Shown: positions 1-12,107 of the stretch, one piece after another
Numbering within the stretch: the stretch's first letter is position 1
Layout of the letters: each line of letters starts with the position of its first letter
NCBI GenBank assembly: GCA_963920705.1
Contig: OY987233.1
Coordinates: forward strand, 14,433,459 to 14,497,458
Length of the DNA stretch: 64,000 bases
Source of the DNA: Odiellus spinosus
Taxonomy: Eukaryota; Arthropoda; Arachnida; Opiliones; Phalangiidae
Direction of reading: 5' to 3'
Made by a program: the position numbers and the translations under genes
The notes under the pieces: model-generated
What the model saw: the letters and a program-made list of their open reading frames with translations, nothing else
What the model was told of the DNA's origin: nothing
Database searches by the model: none

Positions 1-235
1 TCTGTCTAAACAACATGATAATTGCAAAATAACTCGGACATGAAAAATGACATTACCATGTCCTTAAGGACAATTAAGTAATGAAAAGTAGATTCGTAGA
101 CGATTTAAAACGTTGAACTTTGACCTCTTTTAGCAATATGTTCACTTTTTATCCAAAAAGTTTTAAATTCAAATTTGTCATTTTGGTAATTTTACTAGAA
201 TAAACCCTTAATTACCATTAAGAAGATAAATTACT
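1..235 (+). repeat. Family D dispersed repeat, copy 1 (cut by window edge)
   Basis: The stretch with GACGATTTAAAACG followed by TTTGACCTCTTTTAGCAA and then a run of TTACC/GGTAAT motifs recurs near 43.5 kb and 48.6 kb, and inverted near 1.7 kb and 53.2 kb. It is clearly a dispersed repeat, probably a non-autonomous transposon. Its true termini could not be fixed because this copy runs off the window and the others are diverged. Confidence 0.6.
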
Positions 236-1639
236 GATTTAGAAATATAGTCTAGTTCGAAACGTTTCACTATCGCGTGATTGGCTGGCGACTGTTTAAA
301 CGACTATATAATTAAACTGTCTATGGTTTCTTCGTTATGTAGTCCTGAAGTTTGAATTTCTGAAACTAAAATTGTATTTAACCCCTATGAGGGTACTTCG
401 CTTCGTACACGGTTGTTCGTAGGATGGAACACTTTTACAGGGGCAAATTAAATTTTCTATTTTATGCTACATGGCGATTATACCAGTTGGACCTTACCTT
501 TAATTTGAAACCTACAACCCTATAGATAAATCTAAAAGCATATACGAATAAATCACCCAAAATCCATTTTAAATTTTAAATTTCAACCGACTGTTCAATT
601 TCTATCTGGAATCTAATAAGCTCCATTATGATTTAAACACGAATTTTTCCACCAAATTTTATTTTGTAAGTTTTTATTTCATTTTTAACTACACTTTGAG
701 AAACCTCTCTTAGCCCATATTATAAAATATCTATATTCGAATGTGGTCAGGTGAATGGAATATTATTTTTACAATAGAGGTCAAATATCTCGACCTACGT
801 GCGCGTTTATAGGGCCAGTTCTTTTATTCCACGGATTAAAAAAATAACTAGAATCTCGGAAAAAAGCACGTGCGAATTTATTTTTTTATTGAAGTGAGGC
901 TGTTACCATTTTCTTATAACAACAATGCAATATTAATTATAATAATAACAATACAATCGTAATTATAATTATAACAATACAATCGAAATAATCAATTTTC
1001 TTTTAATACGGTACCTTTGGTAGTAAAATTTGTACCGAGTGTATGTGTTGTATAAGATGCTAGGTAAAAATTAAGGCGATTAAAATAGAGTGGGTTTGGT
1101 TTGCTGGTTTATTTTGAAAGTAGCTTAAGGTGGAATTTTTTTAATCAAAAACCCTCGCGAAGCCGCGAGAAATGATGCTGCGGTGCAAATTCTCAAAAAG
1201 GGATTAAAAATAATTCCAAATTTCCCCTCTTTCCTTTTTTTCGGGAGAAACTAGGGAAACTTCCGAATTCAACGTGACTTACGAGTTCTGTTAAAGGCTA
1301 GGGGTCTCGTATACCTCTTTCAATTATAATCTGAAGCTGCATTGAAATGCGAAACTAAATCGCCTATCATTAAAAAGAACCTAGCCACGAAAATATGAAA
1401 AGTAAAATAAAATAAAAAAAAATCCTCCAAAAATTGATTTGGAAAGTTTTTAGTAGGGACACTAGGGAGTTCATTTTTGCTGTTAATGGAATCCATTAGG
1501 ATTAAGTCGAAGGATTGAAATATATATATACATATTCTAAGCCTTTTTGGGGGAGAACTATATCTTTTAAAACCAATTTAAAATAATTTTATTAATTTGT
1601 TAATTACTTTAAAATATGAATAAGGATTTTACTTAAAGA
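236..1639. other. AT-rich non-coding DNA
   Basis: No gene signal is seen. A short broken family A terminus (GTGAGGCTGTTACCATTTT) lies at about 896-914. The rest is AT-rich with short A and T runs. Confidence 0.5.
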
Positions 1640-1925
1640 GTTCTAAATCGGTAATTTACCCAGTGGTTAATTACCAGGGTAATGGTAATATATGATTTTC
1701 TCTGGTAATTAAATTGCCAGGGTAATGGTAATTTATAATTTATATTTTGTTTGGATTAAACCAGAACAATTTGCTAAATTAGGTTAAATTTTAACATTTA
1801 AAATCGTAGATACGAATCTATTTATCAATAATTATTCGTGTTTGGTGTCGTTAAGGACATCCTAAGGTAATATTTCATGTCTAAGTCACTTTGCCCTATC
1901 AATGCAAACTCAAATGGTCAAATAC
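1640..1925 (-). repeat. Family D dispersed repeat, copy 2
   Basis: Inverted relative to the copies at 1-235 and 48590-48830. It contains several GGTAATGGTAAT motifs and their complements, then CAATAATTATTCGTGTTTGG and GTCACTTTGCCCTATCAA. The same order is found at 53145-53400. Confidence 0.6.
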
Positions 1926-2416
1926 AAAGATTTTTTTGAGACAGTAAATTACGGTCACCAACCTCCAAAATTACCTTAATTGTAGAGCTTAAGTTTTACT
2001 ATTAATTTATTTATTCTAACATGAATATTTAACTGCATTATTATAACCAAATGAATTGTCCACCTAAAAAGTGTTTAAGAATTGTGAAAACATTGTCGAA
2101 TACGTTTTTTGGGTGTGGTGATTCAGAAAATAAATTAAAAGCTGTTCCAATTTTAGCTCCAAGTTTCCCTTTAAATGACATTTGAAAAAATCTGTGACAG
2201 TGTCACTTTAATAAACAATTCGACATTTACTTGACACCGTTCGACAAAGCTACTGTACCAGTTGTAACTATGATTATTTACCTAAAAAGAAATTAAGCTA
2301 GGAAGGTCTACAAATCTTTGTACGTGATGTCAATTCGAAGTGTAAAATTGATAAGTTTCTCGATACGATACGTTGACGTTAGATGAAAGAGACACTGCAT
2401 CAGACGCGATTTTTGT
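1926..2416. other. AT-rich non-coding DNA with a family A end
   Basis: A solitary family A terminus (CTGTGACAGTGTCACTTTAA) lies near 2192-2211. Nothing else is recognised. Confidence 0.45.
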
Positions 2417-2698
2417 TTACTGGGTAAACATGGCTCCTATAGGATATCTTTCGTATCTTTTTGGATGGAGCAGGGTTCGGTCAACAAGGAATTTTGTTTG
2501 CTGACCAAAAACCTCTTTTCTATACCTCTCCCGAAAATATCGAAGCTGCCAAAGATTAGTTTTGCTAGAATTTCTATACTTCCTCATTTCGAGAGCCATT
2601 GACAATACGAGATAAACCGTAAGCGGATTGATATACAATGATAACGCCTGATAGAAAAGAAATAGTACAATCCAACACACATTTGAAATATAGTACAT
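2417..2698 (-). CDS. Weak candidate ORF, 93 aa, one hydrophobic segment
   Basis: An uninterrupted frame of 93 codons starting with ATG. Residues about 3-35 are hydrophobic enough to be a membrane segment, followed by a strongly basic stretch (many Arg/Lys, residues about 39-64). No family is recognised and no neighbouring exon, promoter or polyadenylation context supports it. In AT-rich DNA a frame of this length can arise by chance, and U-rich codons give hydrophobic residues automatically. It could be an exon of a membrane protein, a decayed fragment, or noise; noise is more likely. Confidence 0.12.
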   Translation of the reverse strand: MYYISNVCWIVLFLFYQALSLYINPLTVYLVLSMALEMRKYRNSSKTNLWQLRYFRERYRKEVFGQQTKFLVDRTLLHPKRYERYPIGAMFTQ

Positions 2699-3770
2699 CT
2701 ATCCTATGTTGTGTTTGTGTATTAGCTACAGCCAAAAATATATAAAGATTATCTCAGAAACACCTTGCTATATATTCTAGCTATGTTTCAAGATTAGTTG
2801 TCTTAACGGTTTAAAGCTTACTCGTAGTGATACATAATGTTAAAATGTATTGAGAAGAAAGTAGTACATGTTAATTATTTTTAGTGATTTCTTCTTATAG
2901 GAGAAATATTGTTTCTATTCGGAAGAGGTTTGTAGACCTAATTAAATAGGGGCGGAGTTACACAGGAATACACATAATAGTGGTTTTTGAACTAGTCGGA
3001 TCTTTTACGGTAATTTTGTAAGTTTCATTGAAATATTTTTCAACGTCAAATTAACTTGAAATCAAATTTCCATTCAAAACCGGTTTTTACCAATAATAAT
3101 CATGTTCATGTTATATTGTCGCCCAATAGAGTTAATGCTTTTAGCATATTTAGCCACACCTTTGACCACTCCTCTCGATTAATAAAAATCCCGACTGTAG
3201 CATGTGTTACATCGGAGATTTTATTCGGCCAAAGCTGGATCGTCTTTTGATTGGTTGAAGGAATTGCTTCTAATTTGTCCAGCATACTATTTTTTTGCAT
3301 AATTCAGAAACACGTTAGATAAAGTTTAAATTACTACTCAAAAAGGGCTTATTTTTATCGATTTATAAAAATTCTTAATATTCCATTTCACTCTACCTTT
3401 AAATCCATAGTAAATATTGGCGCCTGTATTCCTTCAAAACACTAAATGAAGTAATAATCTGTGAAGTGATAAATCATATTTAAGCCATTGTAGGGAAAAA
3501 TAGGTCAAAGACATGACAATGATTGTTAACTAAACTATACTATAGTAAAAGAAGTATTCTTCCTGGGTCCCCCGTAAAAAAGAAAAAAAGAAAATAAAAC
3601 CGCAAAATTGAGGGGGATGACGTGATTCCTAATTTGGCCACCCTTAAAAAAAGCGACAAGCTTTTGCTACAGAACATTTTTCAAACTTATAGGAGGGCGA
3701 AAGACAAATTGTTCACACCTTAGTTGAGTCAGAAGACCAATTGGATAGCGCCTATTCTCCGCTCTAGTGA
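2699..3770. other. Non-coding DNA, nothing recognised
   Basis: AT-rich sequence. Two overlapping 64-codon frames on opposite strands around 3056-3300 look like chance frames. No repeat family is recognised. Confidence 0.45.
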
Positions 3771-3794
3771 ATTTATCCCAGAGAAGAAGAAAAA

Positions 3795-4215
3795 AGTATT
3801 TCCCGCCAAAACCGAGATTTAACCGCTCGCGCCAAAATCTCGCGCGCTTTTTTCATCTCATCTCCGTTGCCATGACAACCGCGCGAGCTTCTCTATAGGC
3901 CTAGCTGTGTCTCTTTAAACTTCACGAGTTCTAAATTGGCGCAAGCTTTATATTACAACTTTCCAACTTAACTTTACAGTGTTATATAAGGCGTAGCGCG
4001 CGCTTTTTCTTTACATAACTAGGAATGTCAAATTACTTTCTATAATACTGCAAAGTTAAGGCATGAAATTTGAGTCGTAGCACCAGTTCTTTCGATGTTA
4101 GTAGTTCTAAGAATGTCAACTTAACTTTACAGTATATATATGAAGTATTGCGCGAGATTTGAAATCGTAGCGCGCGCTTTTTCAATATAACTTACGTCAA
4201 TTTAACTTTGCAGTA
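3795..4215. promoter_or_regulatory. CpG-rich patch with E2F-like and X-box-like sites, then short repeats
   Basis: A perfect E2F-type site TTTCCCGCCAAA lies at 3799-3810 and a second GCGCCAAAA core at about 3829-3837. A palindromic RFX X-box-like site GTTGCCATGACAAC lies at 3866-3879. After this, CTTAACTTTACAGT or a close variant recurs near 3967, 4119 and 4199, and TAGCGCGCGCTTTTTC occurs twice. It could be a promoter or enhancer, but no transcript start or ORF is seen beside it, and part of it is simply an imperfect tandem repeat. Factor names rest on motif match only. Confidence 0.3.
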
Positions 4216-4907
4216 TTAAAAAAAGGCGGGAATACTATCCTATTTCACAGCTATATGGAGTTTTTCCTAAGTTTTATAGTATTTATTTAAGTGTAGGATT
4301 TTTCAAGTACCCTATTAGGTAGAACGATTTTTTAATGGAAGTCTTCGCTCTAGATTCAAGTGTAGGGGAGCGATTTTTTTTTTTTTTTTTCTATTTCATT
4401 TCCCGCGCGCGTTTTTCACTCTAGCTTTTACTTAGCACGCGCATTCATCGGATTTTTCATTGAAAAATGACTCAGATTCATTTTAGCGCGAGGATTTTCG
4501 CGGGGATTTCAAGTCTCGCGCCTTTCCCGCGTTTTTTCTCTCCCATTTATCCACGTGGATTTATATTCCCGCCCTTTTCTGTATAATATCACTGCTTTTT
4601 ACTAGAGTTTCATGATTTTGATCCCTAATCCCGTGAAATCTAGGGGTACACGCTTGTTAGAAAAGTATTCCTAGCGGCGGGTCTTATTTAATGCATCACC
4701 GCTTCCATAAAATACGTTTTTTTTTTATTAATATTGAGGGCTTTTACTGTAACAAATTTGAATATTTAAAGCTTAGTTTCGAGAATTGATGAAAACGTGT
4801 AGGATTAGTGTTTTATGTAAGATAAATTTCACTTAAGAGCTTTAAGCCACTATTTTTATTATATGGGATTTAGGCTTAAGTATATTTCCATTGTAGCTTA
4901 TTAAAAT
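4216..4907. other. Non-coding DNA with CpG-rich stretches
   Basis: A T run of 17 at 4374-4390 and several CGCGCG and TTCCCGCG motifs between 4395 and 4580. No gene is seen. Confidence 0.4.
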
Positions 4908-5145
4908 GAGTTCTAAATGTAGTTTAATTAACATTTTTGGAAAGATCGTTAAAAAACGATTCGAAATATATATACATATGTCATAGAAAATTTTTTATCA
5001 AAATTAAAAATTTATATTTTAAATTTGATCTTTTGAAACACAATACTACGTCATCACTTTATTTGCATGGCTATTATAGAGCCTGTAGTTGATTCTTGTG
5101 CGTTCTTGCACGTGATAGGTTACTTTCACGTAGTGTAAAAATTTA
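4908..5145 (+). mobile_element. Family A transposon, broken copy
   Basis: Matches internal family A sequence in order: the GAACTCCAAATG-like segment, GGAAAGATCGTTAAAAAACG, ATATATATACATATGTCATA, AATACTACGTCATCACT, and the TTGATTCTCGCGCGTTC-like segment. Both termini are missing or decayed. Confidence 0.7.
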
Positions 5146-7149
5146 AATATTTGTCTTTATAATAGTAAAAATAAATTCAAAATTTTTTTATCAGAAACAC
5201 TAGTATAGCAAATTAAAAATTAAGATTAAATAGAATTATTTACGGTAGAATAAATAGGGTTAATACTTGCCTTGTAATTAAATCTAAGAATATAAAATAA
5301 AAATAAAAAAATACAGTACAGTAATTATATTTTAAATCAAGGTTAATTTTTAATTACCGAGTCCCGAGAAATAAAACTTCAAATTTCAGGAAAGAATAAT
5401 AAAATTAATTCAATTAATTCCATCATCCCTTTAAATTAAAATTATAATGCGACTTTAATTCATTTTGATAATAATTAGCATTGTAGTATAATTTAATTAA
5501 ATAAATCAGAATTAAACCTTCCACCGTAATTAAACGCAATATCTTAGAAGCAAACGGAAAAGTTAAATTAGGGTAACATTAACCCAGTTAAAGGGCAACT
5601 GAATGAAACTATTATAATAAATATTGCATTCAATTCTTTATTAATAATAAGTTAAAGTGAGGCTGTCACATTAGAAATTAATTTAAACCCCAAAAACATG
5701 TCTAAAAATTTCCCTTTAAGCCTAATTAAGCTAATTATAGTTTTGTTAATATTTGAAAGTTAAGACATAATTTTACATTCCGCTCTCCCTATAATAATAA
5801 TAATCATAATAACTTTAACCTCCGATTTTTAAATGATTATATCACGTGGCCCTTCCAGTTAAATTTCATTATCTCAACACCCACACTTACTACACTACAC
5901 ACATTGTCCGGAAATGGGCCCCTAAAATCTTTTTTTACCTTGTATGTTTACCACTAAGAAAAGCAAGGATCTATGATATTTAATACCAAATATAACATTG
6001 CTCCTCCTTTGGGTGTGGTATAATCTCAAATTTGAAAATTCTATTAATGAAATATTACGTGGGTGTATCTTTGTTTCAATATAACTTGTGATTAGTTTAA
6101 GGTAGATATAAAGGTTTCCCCTGCCTTCTACAATAATGTCATGTTATATTGACAACCGGTGTAAGTTATTATAGGCGCCCGGAAGTCGGCTTTCCTTCCT
6201 ATTACCTATATTGTCATTCTTTTCAACACTATCTTAGAGTTTCATGCGGAATACTCTATAAAAAATAAGGCTACGACTAATATAATAATAGCATTAACCT
6301 TTAGAATTTTCCTATTAAATTTATAACATTTTATCGAGTTTTCTACTTATTTTTGTATCAATTGTAACCTTTATTCTACTGTCAAGTTGTATGGTTATCG
6401 ATAATATATATTTAAAGGGTAATGGCTATGAACTACTTTTTACTATGATATTTAACATAGCCTATTAATCCGCCTTAACTTTTCTTATTCTGTAACCTTA
6501 TATTGAATATAAGTATAATCGAGTAGAATTAAAATCAGATTTAATTTACAGCGCGTGGAAATTGAGGCTACCTTTTATTTCTATCATTTTAATTGCTTTG
6601 AGTTAAATTGGAACTTAATGTGGCACGTGATGTGAAATTAAATTGAATCTTAATTTATATAAATTTTAAGATCGCGCTTAAATCACGAGATTTAATTTGA
6701 ATCAATTTCTATTTACAACACGTGATAAGATAAATTTCCATTTCATATTTATGAGATTGTTTCTAATACATTAAAATGGTAGTTTAGCTTCGTATCTGAT
6801 GCAAACTATCGTTGGTTTTTTGATCTAAGTGCCATTAACGTTTGATAATAACAGTTTCATATCATAATGAGGGCGTAACGTCAAAAAATTGCTTACAAAT
6901 TAGTTACTCATTAATATATATTTTGCTCTTCCGTTTTGTATCTGAAACAAATTTTTTAGCGCCAAAAAAAATATTTATAGCCCCTGTCCTTTTGCGCCAA
7001 ATTGACACGCTTTTAATTTTAAATATTTTATATTAAAAACACGTGTTGTTTTTGTCGGGAAAAAATAACAATGTGTTAATTTATGTTAAATATTCATAAA
7101 ATTATTTTTAACTCCATCAAGACAGCTAAATATTCACTTATTTAGCTAA
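5146..7149. other. AT-rich non-coding DNA
   Basis: A short family A end (TTAAAGTGAGGCTGTCAC) lies at 5653-5670 with no matching partner. Around 6545-6730 there are dispersed CGCGTGG, CACGTGA and CACGTGATAAG motifs resembling the cores of the tandem repeats at 9.5 kb. No gene is seen. Confidence 0.4.
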
Positions 7150-7315
7150 TTATTTTTGCGGGAAATCTTTTTACCCAAGTATTTTGGCGGGAATTCTTAT
7201 TTACTCATTTTTTTAGGCGGGAATACTTATTTACCTAATTATTTTGGCGGGAAATCTTGTTTACCCAATTATTTTGGCGGGAAATCGTTACCCAATTATT
7301 TTGGCGGGAAAATTG
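7150..7315 (+). repeat. 30-bp minisatellite carrying six GGCGGGAA (E2F-like) motifs
   Basis: Core motifs start at 7158, 7186, 7216, 7246, 7276 and 7303, giving spacings of 28, 30, 30, 30 and 27 bp. The best unit reads TTACCCAATTATTTTGGCGG then GAAATCTTGT. Three consecutive cores read TTTTGGCGGGAAA, a textbook E2F-type site. The first core has lost one G (TTTTGCGGGAAA). It may be only a minisatellite; a clustered binding array is an inference. Confidence 0.8.
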
Positions 7316-8097
7316 CGTGTGTTAAAATATTATAAACGTTATTTTGATGCCAGAAATATTAAGGCGATAAATATATTTGAATTATTTTACAATAATTCTA
7401 AATGTTGGGGTTGATTTCAATGCAAATTTTACACATTAATTATCATAAAAAATAATTATTATAATTCATGCAATTACTTATTGTCAAAACCTTTGTTCTA
7501 TACCATTAGTTCATTACCATACCAACATAACTGGACCACCCACGCTTTGAAGCTTCACATAATATCCAAACAATAGTCAAGACAAAAGTGTCTAGAAACC
7601 TAACTTAATTTTTTTTGGTACTCTAACCACGTCATAGGCCTTGTGTAGGTGATAGGGTCATTAATATTGTCCGCTTTTTCTTTTTCTTTTTTTGGGGGAT
7701 GAGTTTTAGGCCCCACCTTCTGGATGGGCGGACACAATGCCCGCCGCTAAAGGATTAATAACTTGAAGAGGGATTATAAAAAGGCTTAAAACTAGAACCA
7801 ACAGTCATAAATCAAGCCTCAAATATATAACCACCTTTTTAAAGGTCCTACTCTTTATTAACTACGTATATGAGACATTTTTAGTACATTAACTGTTGTA
7901 TTTAGTCACGTAGGGCTTTCGTTACGAAATCCAACAGTATAATTTCGCTGCTAAAATATAGTTTTTTAACCTCTTTCGTCTGTTGTAATTCTCGTGTTAC
8001 TACTTTGTTTGTGTAGCCTTTAACCTTTGCCATAAACTTATTTTCACTACCTTTTTTCTTTAGCTAAGCCTTTTTATAAACAAATTTCTTAAATAAA
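7316..8097. other. Non-coding DNA, nothing recognised
   Basis: AT-rich, with a slightly more GC-rich interval near 7640-7760. No ORF or repeat family is recognised. Confidence 0.4.
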
Positions 8098-8540
8098 CCA
8101 TTTTTTCACGCGCTAATTTTATAGAACAGATTTCACGCGCTATTTAATTCTATAGACTATAGTTTTCACGCGCTAAAGGCGGATACACACAGACCTATTT
8201 TCACGCGTTTCACGCTCTTGCGCTCGTAGAAGTACCATTAGCGCGCGAGCTTGAAACGCGTGAAAATAGATCTGTGATTTTATCAGCCAGTTTTCACGTG
8301 CTAATTAATTTTATAAACCAGTGTTCCTACGCTAATAAATTTTACAAACTACTTTTCACGCGCTAATTAATTTTATGGACCCGTTTTACCGCGCTAATTC
8401 AATTTATAAACCAGTTTTCAAGCTCTAATTTTATAAACCAGTTTTCACGCGCTAAGCCTATTTATAAACTAGTTTTTCACGTGCTCAGCCGTTTTATAAA
8501 CTAGTTTTTCACGCGCTCAGCCACTTTATAAACAAATTTG
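8098..8540 (+). repeat. Minisatellite of about 36 bp with TTTTCACGCGCTAA cores
   Basis: About eleven imperfect units of the form TTTTATAAACCAG then TTTTCACGCGCTAATTAA. CACGCGCT cores are visible near 8107, 8135, 8168, 8357, 8446 and 8511, with variants (CACGTGCT, CCTACGCT, TACCGCGCT) between. A separate palindrome (8188-8276) interrupts the array. Confidence 0.75.
8188..8276. repeat. Long hairpin inside the TTTTCACGCG array
   Basis: The left arm starts CACAGACCTATTTTCACGCG. The right arm, read on the other strand, starts CACAGATCTATTTTCACGCG. The arms pair over roughly 33 bp with few mismatches, separated by a loop of about 14 nt (8227-8240). The stem reuses the array core. It could fold as cruciform DNA or, if transcribed, as an RNA hairpin; no transcript evidence is available. 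Confidence 0.75.
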
Positions 8541-9526
8541 AAAATAAAAATTACCTTTTTCGTATATTGCGCATCCTCAAGCACGGAAGAAAAAAAAAAG
8601 ATAGGGAAATTTATCCTAAATGGGTGGGGACTCTTTTTGAAAAATAGTGTGGCGCACAAAAACTGTCTACCATCTGTCGGTGAGGTATTTTACGATCTCC
8701 CTAACCACCATGCTACCATGCCTGCACTAACCAACCTGTACCATATAGAGCGTATAAACCATATACGAGGCCAAGGCTTAGCTAAAGCGTAGCCTAAAAG
8801 GGGGTTAAGAGAAAAATCTATATATGGAGGGACCCCTGATCATTGTCATTCCGATGAACAAGTAAAAGGACGGACGGACCGGAATCTCTTATATCAAACC
8901 CCCCTTTAGTTCGTCCCATGTTAAGAGTTCCGTATAACCCCGCCTTTAACAATACTTCATCCATAATATGCCCGTATCGCGCTCTTAATATGATACGAAA
9001 TAAACCCTTAGTCCCCTGGTGGCCCTTTTTTGTATTAAAAAGTGGTGTAAAGGCTCTTTTATGTAAAAAAGTGAGATTTCCTTTTTATTTGGGACCATCG
9101 AGTATGAAATATTCGTGGGAATTGAACGAATAAAGCTATATTAGGGGGAAAGGAAAAATATGGTAGACTCTTTTCCGATTAAAAAAATATATTCTTTTAT
9201 TTGTCAATATTAAGTCTTGGTCTATGAATATAAATTTTAGTTTAAACAAGAAGTTGAATGTAACGAAGATATATTTTAGTAGAAAGGAAAAACTAGATTA
9301 AATACGATATTAGAAATACGCACTTCCTTACCATTATCTGCATTGCTTCCTTTACTATAAGGTGAACAGAAGTCAGACTAGGATAGGTTAAATTCCATTG
9401 AATTCTATAGCAAATTCAGTTCGGTTGCTTTTTTTTTTCTATTGTATTTTATTTAAATTTAATTGAGTCTTCAATACCAAGCGAAGTTATTCTACCTACA
9501 TCTCTTTGCTTTTATTTTATATGAAA
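8541..9526. other. Non-coding DNA with two short chance-like frames
   Basis: Two plus-strand frames, 84 codons (8538-8792) and 71 codons (8918-9133), have no recognisable motif and no splice or promoter context. The interval 8630-9060 is less AT-rich than its surroundings and unique within the window. Confidence 0.35.
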
Positions 9527-9860
9527 TAGAAGGTTCTTTACCTTTCTACGTGCTGTAACTTTAAATTGGTTTAATACACGATCGCGCGCGCCGAGCACGA
9601 GATTCTAAAGTTAGTACCATCTTGACACTTCACTAAAGTCGAACCTATATCTATGTATTGTATTTCATATAAAAATGGAAGGTACTTTACCTTTCCACGT
9701 GCTGACACTTTAAACTGATTCTGAATAAATATAAATAAAACTCTACAGCGCGAAATTCAAAACTAAAGAATCAACTTCAGATTTCAACACGTTCGAGCCT
9801 TAAGCCTTAAAGATTTTATTAGATATTGAAAGGTAACCTAACGTTGTGCGTGCTGCAAAC
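9527..9860 (+). repeat. Family G tandem repeat, period about 150 bp
   Basis: GGTTCTTTACCTTTCTACGT followed by GCTGTAACTTTAAA at about 9531 recurs as GGTACTTTACCTTTCCACGT with GCTGACACTTTAAA at about 9681. A decayed third copy lies near 9825. Similar cores (CACGCGCTGTCAATTTAAA) occur at 54040-54420. Confidence 0.65.
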
Positions 9861-10569
9861 TATATTTGAAGAAATATTATATAAGAACGCTTAGAATTTA
9901 ACTTTAACGTTAAGAAATTCAGGATAACATTACAATTGGTGGTTGAATTTAGATGGGTATTTCAAAGCATTCGTAATAGTGTCAAGTTAAGGTGTCGTAT
10001 AAATATAATATTATTCAATATTAATTTACACGAACTATTTTTTATCTATGTAGTTTAATATTACGTATAAATACGCCCCAGTTAAAATTATATCGCAACT
10101 TTCCAATGTCTTGGAAGTATTTTAAAGGGTATTATTTCACAGAGATTGTATCGAAATTGATTCTTAGGTTTAGTTCGGTCTTTTAGGCTTTGATAATACT
10201 ATCAAGTTCTAGTGATAACTGTGTATTCAAAAATAGAATAGTATCATCTTCTTTTTGATTTCTTTTTCAATGTATTATATGTATATATATTATGAAAGAT
10301 AGGCGAACCAGACTATAGTGGCAAGGTTTTTATCGTTGGTTGGTCCTCCTGGGCTATTATAGTAAGAAGTCGGCCTTTATATTGTAATGGATCCCATTTT
10401 TACCACCAAAATGGAAACCAGGTTTTGAATAAAATGGGTCTAGAAAATAACCTTCTGTTGCTCGCAATGATGTCTAGAAAGATTTTCTAAGCAAAAGGTA
10501 TTAAACTTCAAAACATTCCAAAAAAAATCGAGGTTAAACATTACTACTACTGGCATTTACGTAAAATTG
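9861..10569. other. Non-coding DNA, nothing recognised
   Basis: AT-rich sequence with a short TATATATA run near 10280. No gene or repeat family is recognised. Confidence 0.4.
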
Positions 10570-10865
10570 AAAAAAATAAAATTATACCAGTAAATATTGA
10601 ATTTTCACCACAACTGCCATTACCCTTTTTTTGGGAACATTAACGTCTCATAGTGTTGGGAAAGTGTAATGGCAGCTGATGTAATAAATAAACTGCTGTG
10701 ATTTATTCTTTTAAATGTATTTAAAATAATATATTTCTAAGGTTTAAGCAGTTTTAATTTAAAGTTTAATTATACCGACAAATAATGAAATTCTCATCTG
10801 CCATTACGCTTTTCTGTTAACGTTAAATCCCTATGGCGTCGAGAAGGTCTAATGGCAGTTGCGTT
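10570..10865 (+). repeat. Tandemly duplicated hairpin unit
   Basis: Two diverged copies, about 184 bp apart, each centred on a small palindrome with CTGCCATTAC on the left and GTAATGGCAG or CTAATGGCAG on the right: 10614-10675 and 10798-10858. The loop region in both copies holds an AACGT core and a TAACG/TTAACG motif. The duplication extends upstream (AATTATACC is shared). Confidence 0.65.
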
Positions 10866-12107
10866 TATTGTTGAAATCGACGTATTTTAATCTTATGAAA
10901 AAACGAAAGTATTTAAAATGGTTATGACTGTTTTATCTAAAGAAACAGATTAATCAATGCGTTAAAAGCTGAAAATTAACCCAATTAAAGGTATCATTAA
11001 TTCACATATTAAAAGTTTCCGCTATAATTATCATAAAACTTCTATTTAAATTATATCCAACCCAAGTATAATTTTAATATTTTAGCCTTCCAACTCAGTT
11101 TAAATTTCAGTGGCTGTAGATATTAAGCATTGATGAATCGATTTCGGATAAACGTATAAATTTCCATCTTTGAAGTTCCAATAATAGGCATAGGCCGCGA
11201 ATTATTGACAAGTCGGTTCAAAACATCCGCAGCTGCCAATACTTTATTATTCATAAGCAATCAATGAAGGCGAAAATAATATGGAAATGACACTTGTAGT
11301 ATAATATAACACCGGTTGAAGAGAGTGAGAGAGACAGGCGACAAACCAATTTCAACCGTAACAATTATTATTAACAATACATTCTAGTCTGCGACTGTCA
11401 TTTGCACCACCAGAAATATACTATTTTTTTAAAGTAATTCTGTCATCAATTTTGTCTATAAATTATATTTTTGTTACTTTAATTAATTTTATTAAATTCT
11501 AATTTTGACATCTGGATTGAAGCTTTAAAAAGAAATTTCAAACCAATTAAGAAAATTGATTTATTATATTTAAAATAATGGAGACAACGAAGTTTTGTCA
11601 TGCCCAAGCGTTTAAACAAAACTTCTGCGAAGGTTAAACAGCTAATTTTAATTTTAATTATTATTTTATTAGTTTAAGTAACCATTAATTTATAATTATT
11701 GTTTTTGTAATATTTCGAAGATTTCGATTTTTAAATGTTAATTTTTAATATCACCGTAATTGTGTATAACAGATCAAAGTATATAATTATCTAGGTACGT
11801 CAGTCTGTCCGTAGGGAATCCTAAAATGTAGACGCGAAGTTAAGTTCACAATTTTAAACTTCATTGATAAATTCGGCTTGAATTTTATTTTTAATGTCAA
11901 ACCTCGATTAAGCCTAACTTAAGGCCTAATTTAATTATTCTATGGTTTAGAGATTAGAGATTTTAAGATTATGACGTTTTTCGCGATATTTAACCAAGAA
12001 ATTAAGTGGAAGAAGGGGAAATATGAGTAATTTTAATAAAGTTACGCCGTGTAACTAATAACTAATTAATATAAAAAGGATAATTTGTTATCAAGTCTAT
12101 AATTTTT
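10866..12107. other. AT-rich non-coding DNA
   Basis: A GAGAGTGAGAGAGA run lies near 11318-11333. No gene or repeat family is recognised. Confidence 0.4.
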
